Assembly: GCA_026874595.1 (NCBI GenBank)
Contig: CM049317.1
Coordinates: 13,508,882 to 13,572,881, forward strand
Source of the DNA: Sipunculus nudus
Lineage: Eukaryota; Annelida; Sipuncula; Golfingiida; Sipunculidae
Length of the DNA: 64,000 bases
Reading direction: 5' to 3'
Every line of letters begins with the position of its first letter. Positions within the stretch are counted from its first letter, which is position 1. The notes beneath the pieces are model-generated. The model saw only the letters and a list, made by a program, of their open reading frames with translations. It ran no database searches and had not been told where the DNA came from. The translations under genes and the position numbers were made by a program. Positions 1-14,500 of this stretch are shown piece by piece.

Positions 1-1985
1 AAAATCTGCAAGAAAGCTAGTAGAACCAACTTTTATATTAACATCACATAAAAATTAAGAAAACAAAAAGACCTACTGGCAATATCAAAACTTAAACATC
101 CAATATATTTATTTTCTGAAAATGGTGGAAATACAAATTTTATTTTTGCTGAGGTGGGAAAAATAATTTACATTTATTACATGTACATACACACCTACAC
201 AGGGGAAATACTGACTTCAAGGCAATCAGGTGGGTTAATAAACATCTGTGTTGGAACAGATAAAACAAGTGGGGCTCACAATCTAATATAGAGACATCCT
301 ATTTCCTGGACTTTATCCAATTCAGGATCAGACTTAGAGGGGGGGGGGGGGGGGAGAAGCCGCTTCCCCCATCCTCCTAACTGAGATATCACCTTAGAAA
401 TTTTGTGTTTTTCGTCATTAATTTAAGGCCTCTTTTGTGGAAGAGAGCTCTCTGAAGAAGACTTAGAACATCATTCATTGTGCAAAAATGAGGCAGCTAA
501 ATGCCAACTTTTATTCAAAGTTTTTGCATGCATTCTTTGAATCAAATAACTTCAAAAATATTAATAAAACCTGTCTCCTGGAAATAGTACTCATAAACAA
601 AACCCCAACAAAGCAACCATGACATCATATACCAGAAAATACAAAAAAAGTGTTGCTGAGAATAACTTATATAAAGCACTTAATAGTACCAAGATCAACC
701 TACAGAGGGCATATTCTTCTGCCCTCAGCCTTTTATGACTACTTGAAGCACCAAACAGTATTTTTAATTTTTGCTCATGATTAACTGGGTAAAAGTCAAT
801 GTTTATACATGTTAGAAGCTTATTTTAAATAACTTTATTTAGTGTATAGTGTCTTAATACAATCAGTAATCTTAGGTTCTGACAAAGGTATAATCTCTAC
901 CAATTTCTCAAAGCTGTATTTCCATGGAAACAGACATGGATACAGAAGAGGATTACAATGCATCATATTAAAATCATATATTATCCATGGTTAACTAGGA
1001 GCCCCCTGAATGGTCAGCAGACCTCATGCATAATGTTAACAGTTTGATATAATGAATACCTTATTTATTAAATGAAATACTGAAACAATTTGTACAGAGC
1101 TGATTTTTCATTTTCTTGTAAGCATAGTCAAAGTTTGACTATTTAAGTTCATTTTTTATTTCAGAAATTATATCTTTTGTGGCAGGTTCTTCATTTCTTT
1201 TGTCATGTTAGTTCTTCTAATGTAAATCCCACCCGCTGATACAGCATCATGCTGCTCTCCTTTCTATCTATTCCTATAAGAATCATATTCTTCTTTCTTT
1301 CTTTCTCTCTCTCCCTCTCTCTCTCTATTTCCAAATTCACTCACTGACATACTGCAGTTGCACCAATCCACACTTGTGAACCATCCAGTAAAGCAACCTT
1401 AACAAATTGCCATAACATCTGTTATATATACAGTAGACATCAATTTACAATACACTTAGATATGACATGATTACAAAATTATTTTGTGATTACTTTTCCT
1501 TTCAGCAAGTGTTTCAGTTAAGAAAACATTTGTGCATAATTTATATTTGGTGACAAAAATATGAGACAGTAATGTCATTTAATAAATATATATCTGTAGT
1601 GTGATTGAGTTCAGTGACCTGTAGCACACATCAGTAATTTCAAATACTTCTCATAACTCCTCATTGTTGTGTGAATTAAGGGTATTTTCTGCATACAATT
1701 ACACACAAACTTTAGTACTCACATCTCTCACCAGATGTCAGTGAGTAAGCCAGGTGTGAAGGTTCACTCTGTGAACACCAAATATACATTTGGTTCTCAT
1801 TTTCCTGACTTTGATATACAAGTATGTACACATTTTAGTACCAATTTCTGACACCAGATATCAGCACATGAGCTACATCCTGACCTTACAGTATTTTCAC
1901 CTGAAGGTTATATGACTAGAGGTAAACATGAGATTCTATAAAACTGACCTTTCAACATTTTCTTTAAACCTACCTATGCTGTGTT
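1..1985. other. JAZF1 3' UTR and downstream sequence
   Basis: AT-rich DNA without a recognisable gene. It contains a 16-base G run at 339-354, a pyrimidine-rich (CTTT/CT)n stretch at 1291-1326, and the polyadenylation candidates. Roughly 1100-1985 is probably the JAZF1 3' UTR. Confidence 0.55.
1155..1160 (-). promoter_or_regulatory. Candidate polyadenylation signals of JAZF1
   Basis: The first AATAAA on the minus strand downstream of the JAZF1 stop is here, giving a 3' UTR of about 830 nt. Another lies at 1069..1064. Which is used cannot be told from sequence alone. Confidence 0.4.
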
Positions 1986-2526
1986 TTACACGGCTTGTAT
2001 CATCTTCTCAACACCCGTAGCGGCCGCAGCTGAACTGGCTACAGTCAAGCTGGTTGTTGGAGGAACCAGTGACCTCACGTGACACGTTGTCGTAGCGATA
2101 GGTTCCGTTGCCATAGCAACTGTGATGGGACATCCCACTGAGCTAGGGGTGGTAGGAGCCATGACTGATGGCGGCACCTGACCTGCCTGCGGAGATGTTT
2201 GCTCCTTCTTCTCCGTGGCTGTCATGGCAACTGCTGCGATAGGAATTGGGGTGATGCCAGGCTGCCCCGATCCTGGGATTGCTTGTGTTACCATGGTAAC
2301 CGGAAGTGGTGTACCTTGTGCTGCCTGTTGGACTGTTCCAGTGACCTGGGTGATTTGATTGACAGGTGTGACCTGAGCTGCCTGGAGTTGACCGATGGGT
2401 ATAACTTTCGATCTCTGCATGATGGCAAGGATATCGGTGGTGGGATGGTGGGTGAGTGAGTGGTTGCGGAGCCCCTGTGCGGTTTTATAACTCTTACCAC
2501 AGCTGCAACGATATGGCTTCTTCACT
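1986..2526 (-). CDS. JAZF1: JAZF1 terminal coding exon (zinc finger 3 and long Q/T/P tail)
   Basis: This 541-nt exon runs from acceptor TTTCAG to TAA at 1988..1986. It encodes VKKPYRCSCGKSYKTAQGLR and the rest of finger 3, then ILAIMQRSK, similar to the vertebrate C-terminal end. A 140-residue low-complexity tail follows, rich in Gln, Thr, Val, Pro and Ala with VTPVNQITQVTG-like patches reminiscent of Sp1-type activation domains. The tail is in frame with no stop, so it is probably real. Confidence 0.88.
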
Positions 2527-5500
2527 CTGAAAGAAAATATTTTGATAAATTTTGTTACTACATAGCAACAAGAATTCCCTTGAATACAGTAAAATAGGGC
2601 ACAGCAAAATAAAAAAAAAAATGTTCTATGGACTCTGGATCCAAATAAATGTAGTTTTTATATGGTACCTGCATGAGTGAAAATTTGCACTTTATATATA
2701 ATTGACAATATCTTTGATGTAATTGTGGTAAGAGCATCAATTGTCAACAGTAAAACTAGAAACTTGATGCTCATTAACACTCAATCATTGATCCTTGAAA
2801 AATAAAGAGCTTGGAAAAAATAATTCTTTTCTGACTGGCCTTATATACATAATAATTATTAATATGAATCAGGTAATATTAGTCTTCAGATATGTGATGT
2901 TAGATCATGTTATATTATTATTCACTCCTTTAATTTTGTCACAAAAATATCTAAATGTATTTACAATATTTGATTTGACATGTGCCCAAGGCACTTGACA
3001 TTTTTAAGCATTTGATGTTAATTCTAGAAGAGCCCCTCTTGCCCCCCTCTGCTTTATACCTCAAATCTACCAAGTTTTTTCATATGATTCATTATCACTG
3101 ACTTGAATGTCTTCAATTTAATGCGAATATATGACTAATATATTCATTAATGACTAAAAGGAAGAGTGTCTCTGGTTTGTTAGCAATGTAAAATTTTTTT
3201 TCAGAACCACACAATCATGTGCTTTTTTGCGTAGAATCACAATTAAATTGGATATGGTATGTAACACTATGAGCTATTTCACACATGATATGTCATGATT
3301 ATATTTGCACTGTAGGCGTTTGTATGAGTGCTAGGGGTCTAAACTGACCTATCCATCACAGCCCATATGCTCAATTTTAACCTAATTATGATGAGCCCCC
3401 AAAATGCTCCTACACAGAAGGCCTTCCATGCCAATGGTTGCGAGAGCTGTTTACAAGATAATAATGACGTTACAAAGGTTAATGGCATATGAAGTCACAT
3501 TGACTGACGTCATCAGCTGTTCTCCAATGATGAATAAATTGCAGTCATTGTGAACTGTCTTGCAATATTTTGTATTATTTGTCTCATAAGAATTACATGC
3601 CAGTTTAGACTTTATTATTCACTCAGTAGTGGTTCCTGAAACCTTTGGCCTAGAACTTTTTATTCTGATTCCTTTTTATAAAAATATCCCAGAAAACATG
3701 TTGACGGAGGTACTGGTACAGACTGTACTTTTTCTGTTTGGGGGAGTCGCCAAAACTATACAATTCCTGTGCTTTTTGGTTAATTGACCATTTACTTTGC
3801 CAATGGTTACTTGATTGATTGCTTGCAACAGCTCTGCTCATGATTATTCATTGAATGAATATGCAATTAAGGTCACAAAGAGTTCATGGATAGGTCAATT
3901 GATTGTAAAACCATGTTTGATGATTGTAAGAAATAAATGACTCATGTCCAATTATTAATTGATAATTCTATGTTCCTTCTATATTACAACAAAATTTTCC
4001 TTATAAAATTACACTTAAAATATTGACTAAGTAAATATAGTCTGACTTGTACATTATGCTCAAAGATTAAGTTAATGGCCAAGTTGTTGACACTTGTTGG
4101 CTGGACAAGGTTAAGTTTTAAGGCTGTTTGTGTCATGTCTTTATTTTTTTCTTTGATTGGATAAGAAAATTTTTTATCGGTTTAATATGACTTCCTTGCT
4201 TGTACATACATAACTGCTTGTGAATGACTGATTTTGCAAAAAGGCAAGCAGTTTAATTGATTATGATAGAAAATGACCAATCTTGATATAATAGACTAAC
4301 TGGCACACTACAATGGAGTACCGGCAATTATTTCTCATGTTAGATGCATGTCGTAGGTACTGACTTTGTATCTTTCTTGTGGCCATGCTTGGCATGGTAC
4401 TTCATTCCATTGACATTCTTGTACCTCTTCTTGCAGCCAGGTACAGGACAGGAGTACGGCTTCTCTCCATCCCCATCCTTCCCCTGCATCATGCTGGAAA
4501 CAGATAATTAATGTTAGCTGAATGTATTAGCACGTGGTTTTATTATGTGATGGGCACACTGCATCCAGCACAGTCACCGGGCCCTAATGCGATTGACTGG
4601 TACAAAATGTGACATCAATAAAAAGATTAAGAAATTACATAAGTCTAGCAGTACATGTTATTTCTTATTCTTCTCTGATTTTGTGGGCTGATAGTGTAAG
4701 AAATACTAAGCTTTTGTTGAGAAACATGATTTTTAGTCACAGGGATTTTCCATGTAGCTGATGTCACTACTGAATTGATAGTGCTCATAAATGTGCTGGT
4801 AGCTTTTCAACAAATAACACTACCTCATGTTTTTTTAAGGAAAAATAAAAAGAGAAAAATTATCTTCGAAGAATATTGGTTCACTTTATGCAAAATCTAT
4901 TTTAATAAAATTTTTGACAGGCAATAGTGCTATATAATAATATAATGAAATGTACCATCTAAGCAATATCTTTGATGGGATTTTTGGGACTGCAGAAACC
5001 AGTTTTTGCTTTTTCATATAGCAAATAAACCAAAAATGTTTGGACCAATGCCAGGGTGTCTGAAGTACATGGCTACAGGTAGTGTCATGAATACCAAATA
5101 TAGACATCATATGAAACAACAGATCATGCACATGATGTCACTTTATTATACATGACATTGTAGTGGGGGTTGTGCTCAATTTTGCCAAAACACATTTGAT
5201 GCACATTTTACTGCCGCGTGAGAGCTCAATCCATATTGCGAAGTTTCAATCCACAAGGATATACATGTTTGTTAATCGTAGGAATGCTAGGAATGCATCG
5301 AACATGGATTGAAAATGGTTTGAAACTGTTTTGCATTTTCCATGTGAATGGGGTAATAGATTCCTCAAAATTATTGGTGTCCTGATTATCAATGCATTGT
5401 TGAGACAATTCAATACCAATCTACTTACAGAGAATTCCTATTCACCTGAATATTAATTTCATTCTGATATTTTTAAGTGTAAACCAAAACATGTAGTTAG

Positions 5501-8500
5501 ACTGTTCTCTCGAGTACTTGTCCAGAATTACTGAACTCAGACTCAAGGACTTATTGCAAGGGCAACAGAGAAAAATATAAATGGACATTTGTTTACAGAT
5601 GCAAAATATGTATAAATTTGATTTGGGAACAGATTAATTTTTCTCCAAAGCAAAGAAATGATACAAACAGAATAGAAATCCACTCTAAACAAGCAGGAAT
5701 TTTATATGTTATTGGTTTCCAGGCAGCAAAAGAAAGTATGTCTCATAACAAATAAACCTCTGTTAAATGGAAAAGAACAGGTTTGAAGTCCAGATACAGA
5801 CTTCCTGAAAACTGTGGTGATATTCAGATATGCATCTTCACAAAAACAAGTACTGAAGTTCAAATTTTGAGCAGATTACACTATAAGGATTACCCAGACT
5901 CAAGTCCGCAAATACTACATTAAAAAATTAAATAACGGGAGGAAAACTGATTAGTTTGACAGACCTAAGGATCAGCTCCGAGGAAAACTCTTCCTGTGTG
6001 GTCCATGAGTCATCACTATCCTCGTCCTCCGAGCACAGAGATTCATCGTCCATCTCAGATCCTGAAACGTTGCCTGAATTTGAAAAAAAATAACAAAATT
6101 TAGTAATGAATCAGAGAACAATATGTATACAGTACATGTAAACACAGAATTATGCATTATTTTATTTACTGCACTATTCCTATGAAATTATGCTTATAAA
6201 ACTGCTATGTTTAAATGCAAATGCTCAACGTAATCTCATAATCTCCTTTGAAAAAACTTGGTTTTTGCCAGGCATGAGTTTTGATAATTTTTAGAAGAAT
6301 TGTCGTCATTATATGGTCTATGGCCAGATATATAACACTGTTCTTAAATTTACATATATTCAGATACAATACTAAGAGCCTTGATATATTTCACAAAATA
6401 AAAAAATGTGGGTCTTGTCTGTTACAGGCAGTTTTCTACTGCAGACACTTGGAGAAGTCCTGTGTATGGAGTAGACTTGTTAATTTGTACCCTCTCTAAT
6501 TCCAGCATCTCTTTTTATTATAGACAATAACCAATGTTCCATGGGTAAAGTTATGCCATACTTCCCCGTTCTGATTTTTTTGAGTCAGCCAATTTTTCCT
6601 GAACAGTTCTCAGGGCTTTCAATAGAAAGAAAATTTGTAAAGTCTGGGATGCTCGAGCCACAATTTTGGAGAGTCCTATCACAGTTTAGAGTGTCCAAAT
6701 CAGAGATGTTATCGGGTATGTGGCAAATTTTGAAGGTTTTTTTGTGAAAATCCAATTTTTTTCATATTTAATGTACTTATCATTCATTATATGATTAGAA
6801 ATCGGTTCATTATATGAATATATGCATATAGCAAAATGTAAGCTTCAGATATCAGCGTGGTGTTAACACCACTGACAGGTTCGTTTGAGGGCAGCCTGTA
6901 ATGGTCATTGACAGATAGCAGGTTCTCAAGCCTGCAGTTTGCACATCCCATCTGAACCCAAATGAGCATCTGTAAGAGATTTCAAGCATCAGGATGCAAA
7001 CCCCCCATGTTCCTGAAAGCCCTGAGTACTAAATCATTTTGGGCAGCAGGAACAAAAAATTTGGTGGATCTGCTGCTACGTAATTTTGACAAACAAATTT
7101 GAAGATTCTGACATGTCATACTTCGGCCAAATTTATGAGGGCCTGATGTGTCAAATAGCGGATACTCCACAGTCGGGACCATAAGTTCTGAATGTAAGGT
7201 ATTACAAATTGTTGAATATGTCACATGATCATCCCAGTAGTATAAAATGGCCATTGATGGTGCTCAAACATGGGTGTGAACTCAAGAATTATACATGCAT
7301 AATGACCAAATTAGAATGACCCAATTGGAATTGTTGTACCAACTGGACTGTTGATCTTATTCTTATTATTGGAATTTTGGCAAAAGCTTCCATTTCCCTA
7401 ACACTGGACAGTGGGATCATTAGATATTAGACAAGCATATTTTGTGTATCTTATATTGATATATTTTCAAGTTGATTACCTGTTGGGGTGATACTTCTGA
7501 TTGACACGGCGGGTGACTGGGCGCGGGGCCGGCTTTTCTTCGCCAACTCCACCACATCTCTCTTTGGCACATCAGTAAACAACCTGTGAATAGTCCAGGG
7601 TCAGATGATGACAAAGTGATGACAGTCTGTGTATTAAAGAGAAGGGTTATAACCTGATCATACTTTTATGTGCCATTTGATACAATGGAACCTGTCTGAA
7701 AGACCACCTATCTTTAAATACCACTTTAGTTATAACTGACATGTGTAATGGACCAACTGTGATTTAAGTCCCTTGGATGGTCTCACAGGTTTCACAGTAT
7801 ATTTAAAAGACAGACCTAGGAATTTTAAAATTTTCCATAATCTATTAAGGCATACACTTAATCTAAGTATCCCAAGCAGCCCAGTAGCTTGTTTCAGTAA
7901 ATTCACCATGCGTTACTGAAATGGTTAGTAAATTCAGGTACTGCTATCATTTTGTCTATGTAATGGAAATTCTCCTACCCCCCTACACCCTTGTGATTAA
8001 CAGTAATACAAATAGTCATTTTAGTCACTACATATAATGCATCAACAAACATCTGACTATGGAGCAATATTCTGCAACAAAGGATATGAACAAATTTAAA
8101 AACAATAAAACAGACAAATTTCACTCCATGAAGGCGCATATGTAAAATTTTCTTTAATTTCCTATATCTTAATATTCTTTAATATCATGAAAAAATATGT
8201 TACTATAATTAATTTTCTATAACAACTACTTTTATTATTCCTCTACCAGATTGGTTTGTCTATCAACAACTTCACTCAAAAGGCTTTGAATATATTTTGA
8301 TGAAATCCTGTGGGGAATTAGGGTAAAACCCATACAATAATCTATTATTTTTTAAGTATCTTGATAATTAAAAAAATTATTTTAAATTAAAGAATGTTTA
8401 AGTATTTATTTACTGCAATCTATGAATCCTACCCAAGGGTAAGATTAATTGATTTCTATGGCCACATTTTGTATGACAGGCAGAGCTGACCTGTGGTGGA

Positions 8501-11500
8501 ACCATCAAGTGAGGTTTTGTAAACATTCAGCCTTATAATTCTCTAACATTTTTCTATTATAAAAAAAATTATATATTTTCTGTGTTTATGTACAACACAT
8601 CCAAGTTTGATCAGGATACTGGCAGAGGTATATATGTGGTCTCTGACTGCTTTTTAGTTACAGACTGTCAACATACCTGAGTATATAGCTCAACGCCAGT
8701 GACGCTGGTTGCTGGAGCTCTTGTTTCTCAAGTAGGCGTGGGTCTGAATCTACAAAATACAAAAGACTCTAATTCAACTGTTATTCCACCCTTGCCTACA
8801 ATGGGAAGATCATAACATGATATTTTTACTCTATTGATAAGTAACTTTGAGAAATGCCCTTTTTCCCAACAGGGAATTTACTTTTTATATGACATTTTGC
8901 ATTAACAAATTTGAGGACTTTTCTGTGTTATAACTGTTCTTCAATATTCTTTTATATCACCACAGGCACATGGGTAATAGTCTATCATGTATTGAGTGAA
9001 ATCACAGTTGAAGTTTAATGACTACTGGTAGGTTTATTTGCTGAAGATATATCACACGAGGAACGCTGACAAAACAGCTAGTGCTAAAATCATCGAGCAA
9101 TCACAAGGACATGACATGGTAGAAGAAGGGTGTGATATCGGAATTATATACAAAACTTCAGATCCAAAAAGTACACAACAATACAGCCTCCTAATCAAAG
9201 GAACCTGAATTACTTAATATGACATATGAAAATAACAATATACAATACATTCACATCTGTAAGCCTAGAAAGGATGTAAAAAACTTGCTTTATTACTTAC
9301 TTCAGGGAGAAATGAATAGCTCAATTGTTCAGTGACAAGGTCATGTTATATTTAGTGCAATTCTTATCAAATTAAACATGTGGTCAGCAAAGACCATCAT
9401 CCTATCATACAATATACATTCAAATTGACATGACCTGAATTTAATCGGCTTTCAATAGCTCATTGATCAGAACACAATGACAGCTATATAAAACTGATAC
9501 CACTCTGGGTGGCTTAAATGTGCAATAACCCCTAAGTACTAGAAATAATCTATAGTAAGTAGACCTGAATTGAAAGCAGCTCAAGGTTGCCAGGGGCAAC
9601 AGCTTTAAAGGTACCTGCATGTTTTTATGGTAAGTCACATGACTCACAATACTATATGGAACTGGTAGCCCCGCCTCCTGTACCATTTGGCAACATTCTG
9701 CTGCACTTTAAGATCCTGGATACCTACAACTGCATCTGTGCAGTTGTATAGCTTATTGCTGATGGAAGCAGGAAACTGCATCGACGTCAATGTTTTCTAC
9801 CATGGTACTGTAAGAATTTTGTTATTTATTTTGCTCATAATCTGATTTTATCAGAGCATTCTGATAATATGTAATATACTTTATGTATTTCTGTCAGATA
9901 TCATACAAATATTCTAAAATATGCATTTGCAAGCACCATGAGGTTAAGAGAAAGTATCTCTAATCTGGACACTATTCCATACTCTTTCTGATGCATGCAA
10001 GCACCTTTTAGAAATGATATTAGGCATGGTAACCATAATAACAAGGACAGTGTTGAAGATTGACTGGTGTCTTAATTCTGATTGGTCAGAGCCTGTTTTG
10101 GTCAGGGTCTGTGACTGTGCATTAAAATTGCACCAGGAGCAATTTTCTCACATAGGGTCTGCCTGAACTTAGGGATTTGGGTAAGAATGATGTTACTACA
10201 CCATCTTTTAAGGGAAAACAATTGCAACTATAGATAAACTGTATCACTATGTGCATCTGCAAGTTCATCATTACATATGCATATATGTGCATTTCATTTT
10301 TCTTTAGCTATTTCAAAACATCTTTACATACATAAGCATATACATGTACCTGGAAACACTGCTTTTAATCTGACAAAAATCATGTATGGTCTTGAAATTT
10401 TAGACTGATTGAGACAGTGCAGCAAAATTACACCCCTGGTGGCAGATTTTACACTAAAACACGCAGATTTGTGAGGCATGGTGTCTTCTGTAAAAGGGGT
10501 AGTGACAGTTGCTGCCAAAGTAACAGGATGAAACAGGGAATGAGGAATGGATGACAGTGAAACAGGGAATGAGGAATGGATGACAGTGAAACATGGAATG
10601 AGGAATGGATGGCAGTGAAACAGAAAATTATTACAGACATCAAACAACCACAAAATACTGAGCTCCTCTTTATCAAATATGTAAAAGTTAATTTAGGTAA
10701 CTTATAATATTTATAAGAATATTTTATTTACATGGGTAACTGTCTCTCATGCTGTCTTATCTTATCAGGTCTGAGTGGCACTGCAAGTCAAAATAAACTT
10801 TGACTTAAAAATAAACTTCCTGAATTTTGACAACCTCTCACAATTTAAAAGTATCAAGACCCTCTAAAAACTTCATGCTACAACTAAACTTTCATCTTAA
10901 ACAGCAATGGTGTAAATAACAATGCAACAGTCTTGTTATTCACAAATATCCTTTTGTGTGCATTTATCAACCAGTGTGATATTAAGTGTATATCTTTGTA
11001 AAAGTAATGACAGTGCAGTTTTTGGTATGAATGCTGTCACAACCCAAAGCAGGCACTATCAATTCAATTTGAATGATGAATCATGCATTTATGACTGATA
11101 TGAAAATGTGTAAAATCATTCTCATCTTCAAAGGAGGGTATGTTTTCATCCTTGTTTGTTCAATTGTTCAACTCTGAAGAGGATCACTCATTTTTGTCTA
11201 ATGATTTTCATGAAAATTTAGTGGAATAATCCCCACAGGTATCTGAAAGAAATTGTGAAATATTGTTTTATTTATAGACCTCAAGGTATGAGAGATTAGG
11301 CAAACTTAATGAGTCCAATAGATACCACAGATGACCTCTTTTGTATTTTTAAATAATACATTTTACATAAGAGATATTAGATTAATAGATTCTGGCCTGA
11401 CAATGACAATTTAAAACCAAAACACAGCCTCATCTTAGGTGTTACTTGCCTATATGTACGGTTAAACCTCACCAAATGTCCACCCCAGTTTAGCAACCAT

Positions 11501-14500
11501 TTCTAAATAATGACGACTTTATCTGGGTCCTATGGTAATCTTAACTCTGAGGTTTCACTGTATATTCATTGCACACTAGAATTTAAAAGAACAAATTATA
11601 CTGCATTTATTTGTGCATGCTTTGAAGCTGAAATATTAATCAATTAATCAAAAATCTATCCAATGGCTTTTGTTACCATACACTATCTTCCCAGAAATTA
11701 TAGCCAAATGGAGCTTGCCTAAGCTACATGAACAACATCCAATTTTTTAACCTTAAGAAAACAATAAACATTCTTCTATCGCCACAAGAAATAACTTTCT
11801 TAGGCTGTAACTGAAACTGATAAAGTGTCTTCACAGCAATGAAACATTATTTAGTATGATGAATTGCCACATTAACTAAAGTGATGTCTTTAGAACTTTG
11901 TTTGATTCTGCAATTTAATTTCATAAATTATACTGTTTCTAAGAGGAATGAGTGATCATTTCAAGTGTGTCATGACAACACTGCATTAGAGATGAGAACT
12001 GACTGTAATCATCATTTGATATATCATGGTAATTTGATTATTTGTGTAAGCTAGGTAGACCAAGGCTCACTGACAGGATGTCTGCTGGCACCTGCTGTCA
12101 CCATGGTAACATCTGATATTACATACAAAGGCTAATAATTGTTTACCTGGGCTGGACTGATATTGATTATGGATACAGAAACATGATATATCACATACAT
12201 AGGTATGATGTTATTGTTAATGATCCTTTGAGTATCATCTGCATCTTAGATTTCTTTTAATAGAATTGTAGGGTAGATGGTAGTCATTAGAGAGCAAACA
12301 CCTCCACCAAAGCTAAACATATATTCCCTTTGTGTGCAGCTTCTCTCCTCTAGATATAAAGCACAGGAATCAAAGCTGGTGACCATGAGTTGGAATCTCA
12401 GACGAGTGGTCAAATTTTCAGGGTCAGTTTTCTTGAGGTGAGAGCTCTGCTAGCTTGATGGGATGCGTCTTTCCTCATGGCCAAGTTTCACATACAAACC
12501 AGTGCGACTTTCAGGATATCCTTAGTGCTATGACTTGATTACACCGCCATAGCTAGCAAATATGGTGGTCACCAGGCCTGGCTAACACCAGGATATACAG
12601 TAGAGTGCTGTTTTTCTGAAAGTGTCGGGGGACAAGTGTTTTGTTTGTACAAACGAACATTCGGAAATGCGGACAAGGGTCTAGCAGCAAGTTAGTACAT
12701 CAGTTCATGATTAACTCAATGTCATTTTACCCAGGGAACACGGTGTTTCTTTTCGATTTTCATAATTGACAACCTGGACGTATAAAAATATAGGATTATT
12801 GCTGAGCATAATTGGCAAAGATCAGTCTAACCTGCTTTCAGGATATGTGCATGCTCTTTTTTTCATCAAATCACTGGAGGGAAAGGTCAAATGACATTGC
12901 CAAGATCTACGTAATTGAAGACCGGGACATATAAAAGCTGCTCGAACACAAGCTTTTAATGAATTATACCTCACAAATGCTGATGCGTGTAAATTGCTCA
13001 ATTATTTGGCATGACATCCTGTCCAAAGCCGACGAACTATGCTTGCTTGTGTACAAACGAGATGTGGTTGATAACACACAAGTGCTCTTGGATAAACTGC
13101 TCAATCGCTTACTAGGGGTACAGGGGGCCGAGCGTTGCGGGGCCAGCTGTAGTTTTCACACCTTAGGCCCGGCGACAACATCACCCCAGAACTAATTAAT
13201 TAGGGTCACCACCGGGCTTAACACATGACTGCAGGCCTTATGACTCGTAATTTCAATACTCATTTTAGGTTTTTACTAACTTGAAATATATTTAGGAAAT
13301 ACGAATAAATTTTCGGTTCCCCATTTTAATTTTCGGAAAAACGAATTTTCAAAAATTCGGCATTCGGAAATACGGCGCTCTACTGTATATGAAGTCTGAA
13401 ACTGGAATATAATTCTGCAGATGTACATACTTAGTTACTTTAGCCTTGAAATTGGAGGTGGTTACCTCAACCAAAAAAATTTTAAAATAAAATTCTGCAT
13501 TAGATGAAAATGTTATTCTAATCAACTTCCCTGATCTTATTTTTATACATAACTTAAAATTAGAGAGCAGTCACCAGAGTGCAAACAACGCCACCTAAAT
13601 AAAACATTCAAGCCCTTGTTTAAAAAAAAAATAAACACTATCCTTAATAGACTGCCTAGCAAATACTACAAGTTTACCAATAAACAATGGTCCTCGAGGG
13701 CCCCGTGTTTCTGCTAGTGCTGGATTGGTTTACAAATAGGTGAAAAATTACGTTAAATTTGAAAAATATGACAAACAGAAACAGGTTTTTATCCATATGC
13801 ATGAGGGAAAAAATCCTACTGGATCAAACAATATTAATGAAGATATGTCTGAAATAATGTGTGAAATAGAAAATCACCGAATGCAGTCTGTTAGCCATAT
13901 TTGATTTTGAGCAAATCTGTAATTCAATAGGTCTGGAGCCCTCATAGGCAACAATGAACCCTGTGAAATTGGGAAAGCTGCAGAATGTGGTTGTTCAGTT
14001 ATTGCGTGCGAAAGAAAATCAGCGATTGGGCTATGACAGCCATATTGGAATTCAAACAGGTCTGTAATTCAATAGGTCTGGAGCCCTTATAGGTACCAAT
14101 CATCCCTGTGAATTCGGGAAAGCTGCAGTAGGTTTTTGTTGAAGTATCACGAGCAAAAGAAAATCAGCGATTGGGCTATTGCAGCCATACTGGAATTCTG
14201 ACAGGTCTGAATTTCAATAGGTCTGGAGCCCTTATAGGTACCAATCATCCCTGTGAGTTTAGGAAACCTGCAGTATGTTGTTGTTGAATTAATGTGCTCA
14301 AAAGAAAATCAGCGATCTGGCTGTAGTGGCCATATTGGAATTCCGACAAGTCTGTAATTCAACAGGTCTGGAGCCCTCATAGGTACCAATCATCCCTGTG
14401 AATTTGGGAAAGCTGCAGTATGTTGTTGTTGAGTTGATGCGTGCGAAAAAAATCAGCGATCAGGCTGTGGCGGCCATATTGGAATTCAAACAAGCCTGTT

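Noticed and set aside
339-354. Poly-G/poly-C runs here and at 16520, 25811, 26059 and 49198 as functional quadruplexes
   Set aside because: Single long homopolymer runs are more likely slippage tracts. Nothing around them indicates function.
2199-2500. ORFs on the plus strand and in another minus frame over the JAZF1 last exon
   Set aside because: Shadows of the true coding frame, which continues zinc finger 3.
10324-10676. Two overlapping minus ORFs of 109 and 75 codons with repeated SSIPHSLFH
   Set aside because: The repeated peptide comes from the 29-bp tandem repeat being read in different frames.
12959-13195. Transposase fragment in the 788-bp Tigger-like element
   Set aside because: The 78-residue frame has no recognisable DDE, CENP-B or helix-turn-helix motif.
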